NCBI GenBank assembly: GCA_001767945.1
Contig: MEMN01000075.1
Span: 2,948-38,796, forward strand
Direction: 5' to 3'
Origin: Alphaproteobacteria bacterium RIFCSPHIGHO2_12_FULL_66_14
GTDB lineage: Bacteria; Pseudomonadota; Alphaproteobacteria; Reyranellales; Reyranellaceae
DNA length: 35,849 nucleotides
Made by a program: the position numbers and the translations under genes. The notes under the pieces were generated by a model, which had not been told where the DNA came from, did no database searches, and saw only the letters and a list, made by a program, of their open reading frames with translations. Shown here one piece after another: positions 18,947 to 27,116 of the stretch (positions within the stretch are counted from its first letter, which is position 1; the number at the start of each line of letters is the position of its first letter).

Positions 18947-19735
18947 GTGCCGCGTTACAAGCTCATCGTCGAATACGATGGCGGTCCCTTCGTCGGCTGG
19001 CAGCGCCAACCCAATGGCCCCACCATCCAAGCGCTGCTGGAAGACGCGATATTCGCCATGAGCGGCGAGCGCGTGTCGGTGCAGGGTGCGGGCCGCACCG
19101 ATTCCGGCGTCCATGCGCTGGGCCAGGTGGCGCATTTCGATCTCACGAGCGAGATGGCCGCCGACAAGGTGCAAGCCGCGCTCAACTACCATCTGAAACC
19201 CAACCCGATTGCACTCCCCTCGGTCGAGATCGTGCCGGCAAAGTTCCATGCGCGCTTTTCCGCGACGTGGCGGCGCTATCGCTACCGCATCCTCAACCGC
19301 CGGGCGCCACCCACCCTCGACCGCGGACACGTCTGGCACGTGCCGGCGCGGCTCGATCTGGAGGCGATGATAGACGCCGCGGCCATCCTGCAGGGACACC
19401 ACGACTTCAACAGCTTCCGCTCGACGGCCTGCCAGGCGCCGTCGTCGGTCAAAACTCTCGATCTGCTCCGCGCGGGACGCGACGGCGCAGAGATCCAGAT
19501 CGACGTCGGGGCGCGATCGTTCCTGCACAATCAGGTGCGGATCCTCGTCGGCACGCTCAGGCTGGTCGGTCGTGGCCAATGGTCCAGGCACGACGTCGAG
19601 GAAGCACTGGCCGCCCGTGACCGCACCCGTGCCGGGCCGACGGCGCCGCCGCAGGGCCTGTGCCTGATGGAGGTGCGTTACGACCTAGGCGCCGACGGCG
19701 GCGGCGATGCCGAGATGGCGAGCGATGAGGAATGA
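18947..19735 (+). CDS. truA: tRNA pseudouridine(38-40) synthase TruA, GTG start
   Basis: This 262-residue enzyme converts uridines 38-40 of the tRNA anticodon arm to pseudouridine. The catalytic aspartate is D52 in GAGRTDSGVHALGQ. The start is taken as GTG at 18947, 4 bp after the fmt stop, because the family begins with a short stretch before YKLIVEYDG. The ATG at 18854 lies inside fmt and would add 31 residues that are only an fmt shadow. The last 51 bp overlap the convergent membrane protein gene. Confidence 0.95.
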   Translation: MPRYKLIVEYDGGPFVGWQRQPNGPTIQALLEDAIFAMSGERVSVQGAGRTDSGVHALGQVAHFDLTSEMAADKVQAALNYHLKPNPIALPSVEIVPAKFHARFSATWRRYRYRILNRRAPPTLDRGHVWHVPARLDLEAMIDAAAILQGHHDFNSFRSTACQAPSSVKTLDLLRAGRDGAEIQIDVGARSFLHNQVRILVGTLRLVGRGQWSRHDVEEALAARDRTRAGPTAPPQGLCLMEVRYDLGADGGGDAEMASDEE

Positions 19736-20269
19736 GATGAAAGTCGACGGCACCCAGCTCACGATCAGCAGCATTGCCGAAAGCAGCCAGCTGGTGCCCA
19801 GCACCTCCCGCGTGGTCACCAGGAACCAGTAGAAGAACAGGCCCTGCAGACCGATCTTGATCAGCTGCCCGAGTCCTGACGGCACCAGGTAGATGATCGG
19901 CAGGCAGATCAACACGATGACCATGCCGGGCAGGTTGATCCAGTTGAGGGCACCGATGTAGCGCGGAAAGCGATCGAGCCAGCCCTGACGCCGCGCGATC
20001 TCATGGAAGATCACCGGAAACAGCAGCCATTCGATGACGTACTGCAGCGCCTCGGCGAAGACGATCTCCACCTCATCTGCCGTCACCGACACGTCGGAGT
20101 AGTCGACCAGCACCTTGATGACATAAAGCGGCGCCACCACCACCATGAGGCGGAACGAACGCAGGCAGGCTTCCGCGGTATTGTCGAAATGGAGCGGCGC
20201 CGACGGATCCCGTCGCAGAAAGCCCAACGCACCCTGCACGCCGCGGGCGATTTCGGCAGCACTAAACAC
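19685..20269 (-). CDS. Multi-pass membrane protein of unknown function
   Basis: This 194-residue protein has about five hydrophobic helices, near residues 40-58, 74-92, 106-130, 132-153 and 160-185. The N-terminal 35 residues are soluble, with charged residues around RRDPSAPLHFDN. I do not recognise a named family. It follows dapE by 9 bp on the minus strand and is probably co-transcribed with it. Its C-terminal 17 codons overlap the end of truA on the other strand, so the two ends constrain each other. The coding call rests on the coherent hydrophobic pattern and on its operon position. Confidence 0.75.
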   Translation of the reverse strand: MFSAAEIARGVQGALGFLRRDPSAPLHFDNTAEACLRSFRLMVVVAPLYVIKVLVDYSDVSVTADEVEIVFAEALQYVIEWLLFPVIFHEIARRQGWLDRFPRYIGALNWINLPGMVIVLICLPIIYLVPSGLGQLIKIGLQGLFFYWFLVTTREVLGTSWLLSAMLLIVSWVPSTFISFLIARHLGIAAAVGA

Positions 20270-20278
20270 GGCGGGCCT

Positions 20279-21478
20279 TCAGGCCGCGAAGAAACGGTCA
20301 AGCACCGTCTCGTAGACGTTGGCAAGCATCCGGAGATCGGCGACGGCGCTCTTCTCGTCGACCTTGTGCATGCTCTCGCCTACCAGCCCGAACTCCAGGA
20401 CCGGACAATAGGCGCGGATGAAGCGGGCATCCGAGGTGCCGCCCGTCGTCGAGAGTTCGGCCTCGACACCCGTAACGTCGCGGATGGCGCCGGCGACAAG
20501 GTCGCTCAGCGGCCCCGGCGGGGTGTAGAAGGATTCGCCCGAGACCTCGACCTTGTATTCGACGATGCCATTGCCTCCGAGCCGCGCGTTGACGCGATCG
20601 ATGCGCTCCTGAAGGTGCGCCAGAAGGGCCTTCGAGGTCCAGAGATCGTTGAAGCGCGTGTTGAAGCGCGCATGCACCGTGCCGGGCGCGATATTGGTTG
20701 CCTTGTTGCCGACGTCGATGGTGGTGAACTGCAACGATGTCGGCTGGAAATGCTTGCTGCCCCCGTCGACCGGCTCACGCACCAGTGCTTCGATGATCGC
20801 CGAGAGCCGATGCAACGGATTGTCGAGCCGTTCGGGATAGGCGACGTGGCCCTGCACGCCGCGGATCGTCATGTCGACCGTCATGCTGCCGCGACGTCCG
20901 ATCTTCATCATGTCGCCGAAGCGCCTCGAACTCGTCGGCTCGCCCACCACGCAGGCGTCGATCTTCTCGCCGCGGTCGGCCAGCCGCTTCAGCATCTTGA
21001 CCGTCCCGTTGACCGCCGGCCCTTCCTCGTCGCCGGTGATCAGCAGACTGATCGCGCCACCGAAGTCGCGGCCCCGCTTGGCGACGAAGCGCGACACCGC
21101 TTCGGTGAATGCCGCGATCGCACCCTTCATGTCGGCGGCGCCGCGGCCGAATATGTAGCCGTCCGACAGCTCGGCGGAGAACGGACTGATGGTCCACGAC
21201 GAGAGATCACCCACCGGCACCACGTCGGAGTGGCCGGCGAAGCAGAAATGCCGGCCATTCGCCTCCTTCGGCTGGCCGATGCGGGCATAGAGGTTGGCGA
21301 CGTCGTCGGTGCCGGCCTGGGAGAAATTCATGCGCTCGCAGCGGAAGCCGAGCGGCGCCAGGGTGCGTTCGAGCAACTCCAGCGCACCGGCCTCGCGCGG
21401 GGTCACGCTCTCGCAGCGCACCAGCGCGCGCGTCAGTTCGATCACGTCGGTGACGTGGGGAGCCAAGGCATCGGGCAT
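20279..21478 (-). CDS. dapE: Succinyl-diaminopimelate desuccinylase
   Basis: This 399-residue M20 metallopeptidase-like enzyme makes LL-diaminopimelate for lysine and peptidoglycan. Metal ligands are H83 and D85 region (AGHSDVVPVG), D116 (GRGAADMKG), the catalytic E151 with E152 (GDEEGP), and a C-terminal His in GESMHKVDE. The dimerisation domain is complete. Length is typical of DapE. No strong ribosome site is visible before the ATG. Acetylornithine deacetylase and other M20 enzymes are related, but RGAADMKG, TGDEEGPAVNGT and the overall pattern are those of DapE. Confidence 0.95.
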   Translation of the reverse strand: MPDALAPHVTDVIELTRALVRCESVTPREAGALELLERTLAPLGFRCERMNFSQAGTDDVANLYARIGQPKEANGRHFCFAGHSDVVPVGDLSSWTISPFSAELSDGYIFGRGAADMKGAIAAFTEAVSRFVAKRGRDFGGAISLLITGDEEGPAVNGTVKMLKRLADRGEKIDACVVGEPTSSRRFGDMMKIGRRGSMTVDMTIRGVQGHVAYPERLDNPLHRLSAIIEALVREPVDGGSKHFQPTSLQFTTIDVGNKATNIAPGTVHARFNTRFNDLWTSKALLAHLQERIDRVNARLGGNGIVEYKVEVSGESFYTPPGPLSDLVAGAIRDVTGVEAELSTTGGTSDARFIRAYCPVLEFGLVGESMHKVDEKSAVADLRMLANVYETVLDRFFAA

Positions 21479-21505
21479 GTCGCGACACTACATCTCTGCA
21501 CCCTC

Positions 21506-21541
21506 AAAGAGAAGGGCGCCGGCTTGGCCCAGCCGGCGCCC
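21506..21541 (-). terminator. Intrinsic terminator of smc
   Basis: A perfect 11-bp stem (GGGCGCCGGCT / AGCCGGCGCCC, 6-nt loop, 21514-21541) is followed on the minus strand by TTCTCTTT (21513-21506). It lies 40 bp after the smc stop and 28 bp before dapE. This is the best intrinsic terminator in the window and separates smc from dapE. Confidence 0.7.
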
Positions 21542-21581
21542 AGTCGATTCGAGAGGAAGAGAGTCTTGTTGCTTATGGAAC

Positions 21582-24500
21582 TCAGGCGACCATGCGGTCG
21601 GCTTCCTGTAGGTCGACCGACACGAGCTGGGAGACGCCCTGCTCGGCCATGGTCACGCCATAGAGCCTGTCCATGCGCGCCATGGTGACACGATGGTGGG
21701 TGATGATCAGGAAGCGCGTGTCGGTGCGGCCGGCAATGTCCTGCACCAGGGCGCAGAAGCGCTCGACGTTCAAATCGTCCAGCGGCGCGTCCACCTCGTC
21801 CAGCACGCAGATCGGCGCCGGGTTGGTCATGAACACGGCGAACAACAGCGACAGAGCGGTCAGAGCCTGTTCACCGCCCGACAGCAGCGACATCACCTGA
21901 AGCTTCTTGCCCGGCGGGCTGGCGTGGATTTCGAGGCCGGCTTCGAGCGGGTCCTCTGATTCGGTGAGGCGCAGCTCCGCCTTGCCGCCGCCGAACAGCT
22001 TGGTGAAGAGCTGCTGAAAATGGCCGCTCACCTGCTCGAAGGCGACGAGGAAGCGCTCGCGGCCTTCGCGGTTGAGGCTCTGGATGCCCTGGCGCAGCCG
22101 GCCGATGGCGGCGACCAGATCGTCGCGCTCGGAGGTCATGCCGGTGATCTGCTGCTCGAGTTCGTTGGCTTCCTCCTCGGCCCGCAGGTTGACTGCGCCC
22201 ATGGTCTCGCGCTCGTGGACCAGACGCTCGAGACGATGCTCGGCCTTTTCAATTTCCGGCAACTCCTCCAGCGACTGGACTTCGGCCAGCGCCAGCACGC
22301 CGTCGGGCTCGCAGCGCAGCCGTTCGACGATGCGCTCAACCACGGCCTCGCGGTCCTTGGTCGCCTGCTCGACCTGGCCCTCGCGCCGCACCCGGCTTTC
22401 GCGCGCCCCGGCCAGTTCGCCCTCGGCCTGGCGTAGCGCCTTGTCGGCCTCGCCCTGCCGGGTCTCGCCGACGGCCAGCCGGTCGGCTGCCTGCTGACGG
22501 TTGACTTCGGCCTCGGCGATCTCGTCGCCCAGCGCCCCACGCTTGGTCTCGATCTCGGCGGGCTTGGCCTCGAGCTCGGCGATGGCGCCGGCGATCTGCT
22601 CGCGGCGGGCATCGAGTTCGACGATCTGGCCATCGGCGTCGGCCAGGCGCTTGCTCCAGCCGGCATGCTCCTGGGCGATCTGGCCGAGACGCTCGACACG
22701 CATCGCCGCTTCGCGGGCAAGACGGTCGCACGTGCCTTCGGCGTCGACCAGAGCGGCGCGCAGTTCGGCGATGCGGACACGCAACGTGCCGGCGGTGGCG
22801 CGGTCGGCCTGGGTGTCGGAAATCGCCGACAGCCGGGCCTCGCGGAAGGTGCGGCGCATCTCGGCATCGGCGACGTCGCCCGTGATCTCGACCTGCAACT
22901 GCTCGATGCCGGTGAGGCGCGTGCGCAGCTGGTCGGTGCGGCGCGTCACCTCCGTGTGACGATCACGCGCCGCCGTGGCGGCGCGCTCTGCAGCAGCGAC
23001 GGCGGTCTGGGCGGTCCGCTCGGCCACGCCGGTCGCTTCACTTGCGTCCTGGGTCTTGCGGCGCGCAGCGTCAGCCACGTCGCGCTCGTGCTGGCGGGCC
23101 TGCTCGACGCAGGTCCGTTCGGCATCGCGGGCGGCAGCGAGCCAGCCCGCTTCGGCATCGACGCGGGCTTGTTCGGCCGTCTGTTCGACCACGATAGCGT
23201 CGATCTGCTGGCGAAGGTCGGCCAAGCGGTTGCGCTGGCCGAGACGCACGGCGGCGGTCGACGGCGCGCCAGCACGCATCGTGTAGCCATCCCAACGCCA
23301 CACCGCGCCCTCTCGGGTGACGAGTTGCTGGCCGGGCTTGAGCGCCGCCTGCAGGGCTTCGCCAGTGGCGTCGTCGGCGACGAGACCGATGAAGGCGATG
23401 CGGCGCGCGAGCTCCGGCAGCGCCTTGACGTGGGTACCGAGCGGCGTGGCGCCTTCCGGCAGGGCCGGCGCATCGGCGAGCGGCTCCAGCGGCAGCCAAT
23501 GAACCGGCGCGCCGCGGTCGGACGACGCCTCGAGCTCGTCGCCAAAGGCGGCGCCCAGCGCCTTTTCGAAGCCGGGCTCGACGCTCAGCGCATCGAGCAG
23601 CGGCGGCCAGAGTGAGTCGGCGGCCGACTTCAGCGCCGCGGCGACGCCGGCTTCCTCGGCGCGCAGCTTGGTCAGCCGCGCGTTGGTTTTCTGCACGATC
23701 TCGGCGGCGGCGGCGTGGCTCGCTTCGGCAGCCTGGCGCTCGGCGGCGCGGGCGCGCTCCATGTCGATGCGCTCGGCCTCGGCCTTGGCCACAGCCAGAC
23801 GCGCCGCGTCCGACTCGTAGCGCGCGGCCTCGCGGGCGTTCTCGATCGCCTCCTGGCCTTCGCGCTTGGCGTCCTCGAAAGCCACGCGTGCGGCCTCGAG
23901 CGCGGCTTCGACCTCGGCCAGAGCCGGCAGGCCCGCAAGTTCGGTTTCAACCTGGCGCTGCTGTGCCGCGACTTCCTCGCTGCGGACCGCCATCCGGCGC
24001 AGGCGCTCCTGCAACTCGACGATCTCGCGGCTCACGCTCTGACGCAGCGCCTCGTCGTCGGCGATCTGCCGGGTCAGGCGGTCGTGCTCGGCTTCGGCCG
24101 TGGCGGTGTCGTCCTGGGCGGCATCGCGGGCCTGCTGTGCGGCAGCGGCGCGATCCTCCTCGCCCACCTGCTCCTGCTCCAGCCGGCCACGCTGGCCGTC
24201 GAGATCGGCAATGGCGGTTTCGGCATCGCCCTTGCGGCCACGCTCGCGCTCGAGGTCGGAATCGGTCTGCCGCAGACGGGTCTCGGCGTCTTGCTGGGCA
24301 GCCGCCACCCGCTCGGCTTCGGCGGTGAGCGCATCGTGCGCCACGCGCAGGCGCTGGAGGGCGGCGGCGGCGGCGGCTTCATCGTTGCGCAGCGGCGGCA
24401 GCGAAGTCGCGGCTTCGGCCTGCGCCGTGGTGGCAAGCCCCACCAGGCGCGTGAGATCGGCGACCTGGGCTTCGGCCTCGCGCAGGCGTTCGCCCGAATC

Positions 24501-25238
24501 GGCGAGGTCACGCTCGGCGGTGGCGAGTTTCAGCGCCAGCACCGCCGCTTCGGCGCGACGAATGTGGTCGGAGAGATTGCGATAGCGGCTGGCCTGCCGC
24601 GCCTGGCGCTTGAGGCCCTTGTGCTGCTCCTCCAGCGCCACCAGGACGTCCTGCACACGCGCCAGGTTCTGCTCGGCAGCACGCAGGCGCAGTTCGGCCT
24701 CGTGGCGGCGGGCATAGAGGCCGGTGATGCCGGCCGCTTCGTCGATGATGGTGCGGCGGTCGGCCGGCTTGGCGTTGATCAGCGCGCCGATGCGGCCCTG
24801 GCTCACCAGCGCGGTCGAGCGCGATCCCGTCGCCGAATCGGCAAACAGCGTCTGCACATCGCGGGCGCGGATCTCGCGGCCGTTCACCGAATAGGCCGAG
24901 CCATGGCCGCGCTCGATGCGGCGCACGACGTCGAGCTGGTCGGTGTCGTTCACCATGGCGGGCGCAGTGCGCGTCTTGTTGTCGAGCGTCAGCATCACCT
25001 CGGCGATGTTGCGCGCCGGACGGGTGCCGGCGCCGGCGAAGATGACGTCCTCCATCTCGCTGCCGCGCATTTGCTTGGCCGAGGTCTCGCCCATCACCCA
25101 CTTCAGGGCCTCGACAAGGTTCGACTTGCCGCAACCGTTGGGGCCGACGATGCCGGTCATGCCGGCCTCGATGGCGAGTTCCGTCGGGTCGACGAAGGAC
25201 TTGAAGCCGGAGAGCCGGAGCTTGTCGAACTGGACCAT
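21582..25238 (-). CDS. smc: Chromosome segregation ATPase SMC
   Basis: This 1218-residue protein is a full structural-maintenance-of-chromosomes ATPase. Walker A GPNGCGKS is at residues 32-39, the ABC signature LSGGEQ starts at about 1119 and Walker B ends at VLDE near 1145-1148. Two long coiled-coil arms rich in Ala, Glu, Arg and Gln flank a hinge domain at roughly 540-680. Dimers with ScpA/ScpB organise and separate newly copied chromosomes. It is the last gene of the DUF721-dsbA-dsbA-smc run, 20 bp after the nearer dsbA, and ends at a strong terminator. The scpAB genes are not in this window. The length is in the normal range. Confidence 0.98.
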   Translation of the reverse strand: MVQFDKLRLSGFKSFVDPTELAIEAGMTGIVGPNGCGKSNLVEALKWVMGETSAKQMRGSEMEDVIFAGAGTRPARNIAEVMLTLDNKTRTAPAMVNDTDQLDVVRRIERGHGSAYSVNGREIRARDVQTLFADSATGSRSTALVSQGRIGALINAKPADRRTIIDEAAGITGLYARRHEAELRLRAAEQNLARVQDVLVALEEQHKGLKRQARQASRYRNLSDHIRRAEAAVLALKLATAERDLADSGERLREAEAQVADLTRLVGLATTAQAEAATSLPPLRNDEAAAAAALQRLRVAHDALTAEAERVAAAQQDAETRLRQTDSDLERERGRKGDAETAIADLDGQRGRLEQEQVGEEDRAAAAQQARDAAQDDTATAEAEHDRLTRQIADDEALRQSVSREIVELQERLRRMAVRSEEVAAQQRQVETELAGLPALAEVEAALEAARVAFEDAKREGQEAIENAREAARYESDAARLAVAKAEAERIDMERARAAERQAAEASHAAAAEIVQKTNARLTKLRAEEAGVAAALKSAADSLWPPLLDALSVEPGFEKALGAAFGDELEASSDRGAPVHWLPLEPLADAPALPEGATPLGTHVKALPELARRIAFIGLVADDATGEALQAALKPGQQLVTREGAVWRWDGYTMRAGAPSTAAVRLGQRNRLADLRQQIDAIVVEQTAEQARVDAEAGWLAAARDAERTCVEQARQHERDVADAARRKTQDASEATGVAERTAQTAVAAAERAATAARDRHTEVTRRTDQLRTRLTGIEQLQVEITGDVADAEMRRTFREARLSAISDTQADRATAGTLRVRIAELRAALVDAEGTCDRLAREAAMRVERLGQIAQEHAGWSKRLADADGQIVELDARREQIAGAIAELEAKPAEIETKRGALGDEIAEAEVNRQQAADRLAVGETRQGEADKALRQAEGELAGARESRVRREGQVEQATKDREAVVERIVERLRCEPDGVLALAEVQSLEELPEIEKAEHRLERLVHERETMGAVNLRAEEEANELEQQITGMTSERDDLVAAIGRLRQGIQSLNREGRERFLVAFEQVSGHFQQLFTKLFGGGKAELRLTESEDPLEAGLEIHASPPGKKLQVMSLLSGGEQALTALSLLFAVFMTNPAPICVLDEVDAPLDDLNVERFCALVQDIAGRTDTRFLIITHHRVTMARMDRLYGVTMAEQGVSQLVSVDLQEADRMVA

Positions 25239-25258
25239 CTACACCACGCTTGCTGTGA

Positions 25259-25918
25259 CTATTTGACGAGTTTGGCGAGTACGCCGTCGAGATCCTCGAC
25301 CGAACGCGACCCGCGATAGAGATCGCCGCCGATGAACAGGGTCGGCGTCGAATTGACGCCGAGCGCCTCGCCGCTGCGATAGTCGTTGAGCACGGCGTTC
25401 ATCATGGCGTCGTTGGCAAGGCAGGCCTTGATCTCGGCCTCGCCCAGGCCCGCGATGCGCAGCGGCTTGGCAAGTTCGGCGATCGGATCGGCGCCGGTCG
25501 CCCACTGCGGCTGGCCACGGAAGATGATGTCGAGGACACCGAAGTAGCGGTCCTTGCCGGCGCACTCGGCGATCTGGGCCGCCTTGACCGCCACCTGGTC
25601 GAGCGGAAAGTCGCGATAGACGAGCTTCACTTTGCCGGTGTCGATCCACTTCTTCTTGAGCTCGGGCAGGATCTGGGTGTGGAAGTGGGCGCAGTGCGAG
25701 CAGGTGAGCGAGGCATATTCGACGATGGTGACGGGTGCCTTGGGGTCACCCAGCACATGATCGCTCGACTGAACGGCCAACAGCGCGGACTTGTCCGGGG
25801 TCGCCGCCACGGCAACCGGCGCCGGACCCGGCGCGGGGGGGCGCGTGCCGAAATAGACGCCAGCCACGATCGCAGCCACCGCCACGGCACCGCCGGCGAC
25901 GATCAAGATATTCCGCAT
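25259..25918 (-). CDS. DsbA-family thiol:disulfide oxidoreductase, membrane-anchored or exported
   Basis: This 219-residue protein has an N-terminal hydrophobic helix (residues 4-23), a Pro-Ala-rich linker, and a DsbA/thioredoxin domain with the redox motif C73-S-H-C76 and the cis-proline loop NSTPTLFIGG. It probably introduces or shuffles disulfides in periplasmic proteins. I chose the ATG at 25918 because GAGAGGAA lies just upstream; an upstream ATG at 25954 would add 12 residues before the signal. It is 54 bp after a second DsbA gene and 20 bp before smc. The two DsbA domains share the WIDTG, FP and AAQ segments, so they look like a tandem duplication. Confidence 0.9.
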   Translation of the reverse strand: MRNILIVAGGAVAVAAIVAGVYFGTRPPAPGPAPVAVAATPDKSALLAVQSSDHVLGDPKAPVTIVEYASLTCSHCAHFHTQILPELKKKWIDTGKVKLVYRDFPLDQVAVKAAQIAECAGKDRYFGVLDIIFRGQPQWATGADPIAELAKPLRIAGLGEAEIKACLANDAMMNAVLNDYRSGEALGVNSTPTLFIGGDLYRGSRSVEDLDGVLAKLVK

Positions 25919-25972
25919 TCCGTCTTCCTCTCCACTACATCTTGGGAATTTCACCTGTGGGGAGTCAAACGA

Positions 25973-26590
25973 TTACCGCCCCACTTGGCGTAAAATTGCT
26001 GCGATGGCGTCCGAACTGCCGGGATTCAGGTAGTTTTCCTCGTTGATGAACAGGGTCGGCGTGGACGTGACCCGGAGCGCCTGGCCGGTCTGGACATCGA
26101 ACACGACTTTGTCCAAAGCGCGGTCGTTGGCGAAGCAGGCTTGGGCGTCCGCCGGGGTTACCCCCTGCGCCGCCAGGACCTTGATCATGTCGGCCTCGGG
26201 ATCGCTCCCGGTCAGCCATTCGAACTGACCGCGGAACAGGGCGTCGGCTGTGGCGAAGAATCTGTCCCGGGGCACGCATTCGGTGAGCTGGGCGGCCCGC
26301 GTGGCCACGACATCCGAGGGAAAGTGACGATGGATCAGCCGCAGGCGGCCGGTGTCGATCCATTCCTTCCGCAGCGTCGGCAGCACCCCGATGTAGAAGG
26401 TCGCGCAGTGCGGACAGGTGAACGAGTAGTAGGAAATCAGCGTATTGGGCGCGTCCGCCTTGCCCAGGATGTGATCGTCGGGCAGCGGCGCCAGCAGCTT
26501 GTCGCGCGAGAGTTCCTGGGCACCGAGGTCGTCGGCCACGAACAAGGCCCCCAGCGTCGCCGCCAGGACGCCGCGCCGGGTGAGCGCCAC
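25973..26590 (-). CDS. Possible independently translated DsbA-family protein inside the fused frame
   Basis: If translation starts at the in-frame GTG at 26590, a 205-residue exported DsbA results: ALTRRGVLAATLGALFVADD forms a twin-Arg-like signal peptide with likely cleavage after GAQ near residue 25, followed by the redox site C59-P-H-C62. This would resolve the topological oddity of a cytoplasmic DNA-related domain attached to a periplasmic oxidase. No clear Shine-Dalgarno sequence precedes the GTG, so this is a competing model to the full-length fusion and not an extra locus. Confidence 0.4.
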   Translation of the reverse strand: MALTRRGVLAATLGALFVADDLGAQELSRDKLLAPLPDDHILGKADAPNTLISYYSFTCPHCATFYIGVLPTLRKEWIDTGRLRLIHRHFPSDVVATRAAQLTECVPRDRFFATADALFRGQFEWLTGSDPEADMIKVLAAQGVTPADAQACFANDRALDKVVFDVQTGQALRVTSTPTLFINEENYLNPGSSDAIAAILRQVGR

Positions 26591-27058
26591 ACGGGCGCCG
26601 AGCCGGGTGAGCGCAGCCCGCAACTCGGGGTCCTTCACGGCCGCCGCCCGGGCCGCGACCTCGGTCACGGTCTTCGGATCGGGCTTGGGGGCCGGCGGCG
26701 GCGCGGTCGACCCCGCGATGGCGCCTTGGACAAGCCGGATATCGTCGATCATGCGGTGCCCGAAATAGGCGTTCACCCGCTCGACGATCTGGCCGGTCTG
26801 GTGCTGGACTTCCAGTGCGGCGACGCCCGAGACGCGCAGCCGCAGCAGCTTGCCGCCCCCGGTTGAGCTTCGCGCGCCGCGACCGGCCAGCAGGGCGTCG
26901 GGACGGGTGGTGCGGGCGAGGTCAGGGCCGACAATGGCCGACCATCCGGCGCGCAGGCGCGCGATCGAGGCGCCTTTGCCCCCCGTCCGATTCTGGGCGA
27001 TCCCGGAGGTGAGCCGCTGGGCCAGACCGCCGATGGCACGGAAGCCGTTTTCCCGCAT
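25973..27058 (-). CDS. DUF721 (DciA-like) domain fused in frame to a DsbA-family domain
   Basis: One uninterrupted frame of 361 codons runs from the ATG at 27058 through two normally separate proteins. Residues 1-156 are a DUF721 domain (FRAIGGLAQRLT, GWSAIVGPDLA, LRLRVSGVAALEVQHQ, IVERVNAYFG), the family that includes the DciA helicase loader. Residues from about 157 are a signal-like segment (LTRRGVLAATLGALFVADD) and a DsbA domain with C215-P-H-C218 and STPTLFINEE. AAGG lies 5 nt before the ATG; the frame is open upstream to 27205, overlapping the divergent mutY start, and those extra 49 residues are not family-like. Either a true fusion is made, or the DsbA part starts internally (GTG at 26590). 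Stop-codon loss or a sequencing error at the junction cannot be excluded. Confidence 0.65.
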   Translation of the reverse strand: MRENGFRAIGGLAQRLTSGIAQNRTGGKGASIARLRAGWSAIVGPDLARTTRPDALLAGRGARSSTGGGKLLRLRVSGVAALEVQHQTGQIVERVNAYFGHRMIDDIRLVQGAIAGSTAPPPAPKPDPKTVTEVAARAAAVKDPELRAALTRLGARVALTRRGVLAATLGALFVADDLGAQELSRDKLLAPLPDDHILGKADAPNTLISYYSFTCPHCATFYIGVLPTLRKEWIDTGRLRLIHRHFPSDVVATRAAQLTECVPRDRFFATADALFRGQFEWLTGSDPEADMIKVLAAQGVTPADAQACFANDRALDKVVFDVQTGQALRVTSTPTLFINEENYLNPGSSDAIAAILRQVGR

Positions 27059-27116
27059 GGACCCTTTCAGACCCTGTTCCTTGTAGTAAGCCCAATGGTA
27101 CGGGACGACCGCTAAC

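Noticed and set aside
23715-25319. Plus-strand open frame (534 codons) opposite smc
   Set aside because: GC-rich shadow of the coiled-coil coding sequence; no ribosome site or domain.
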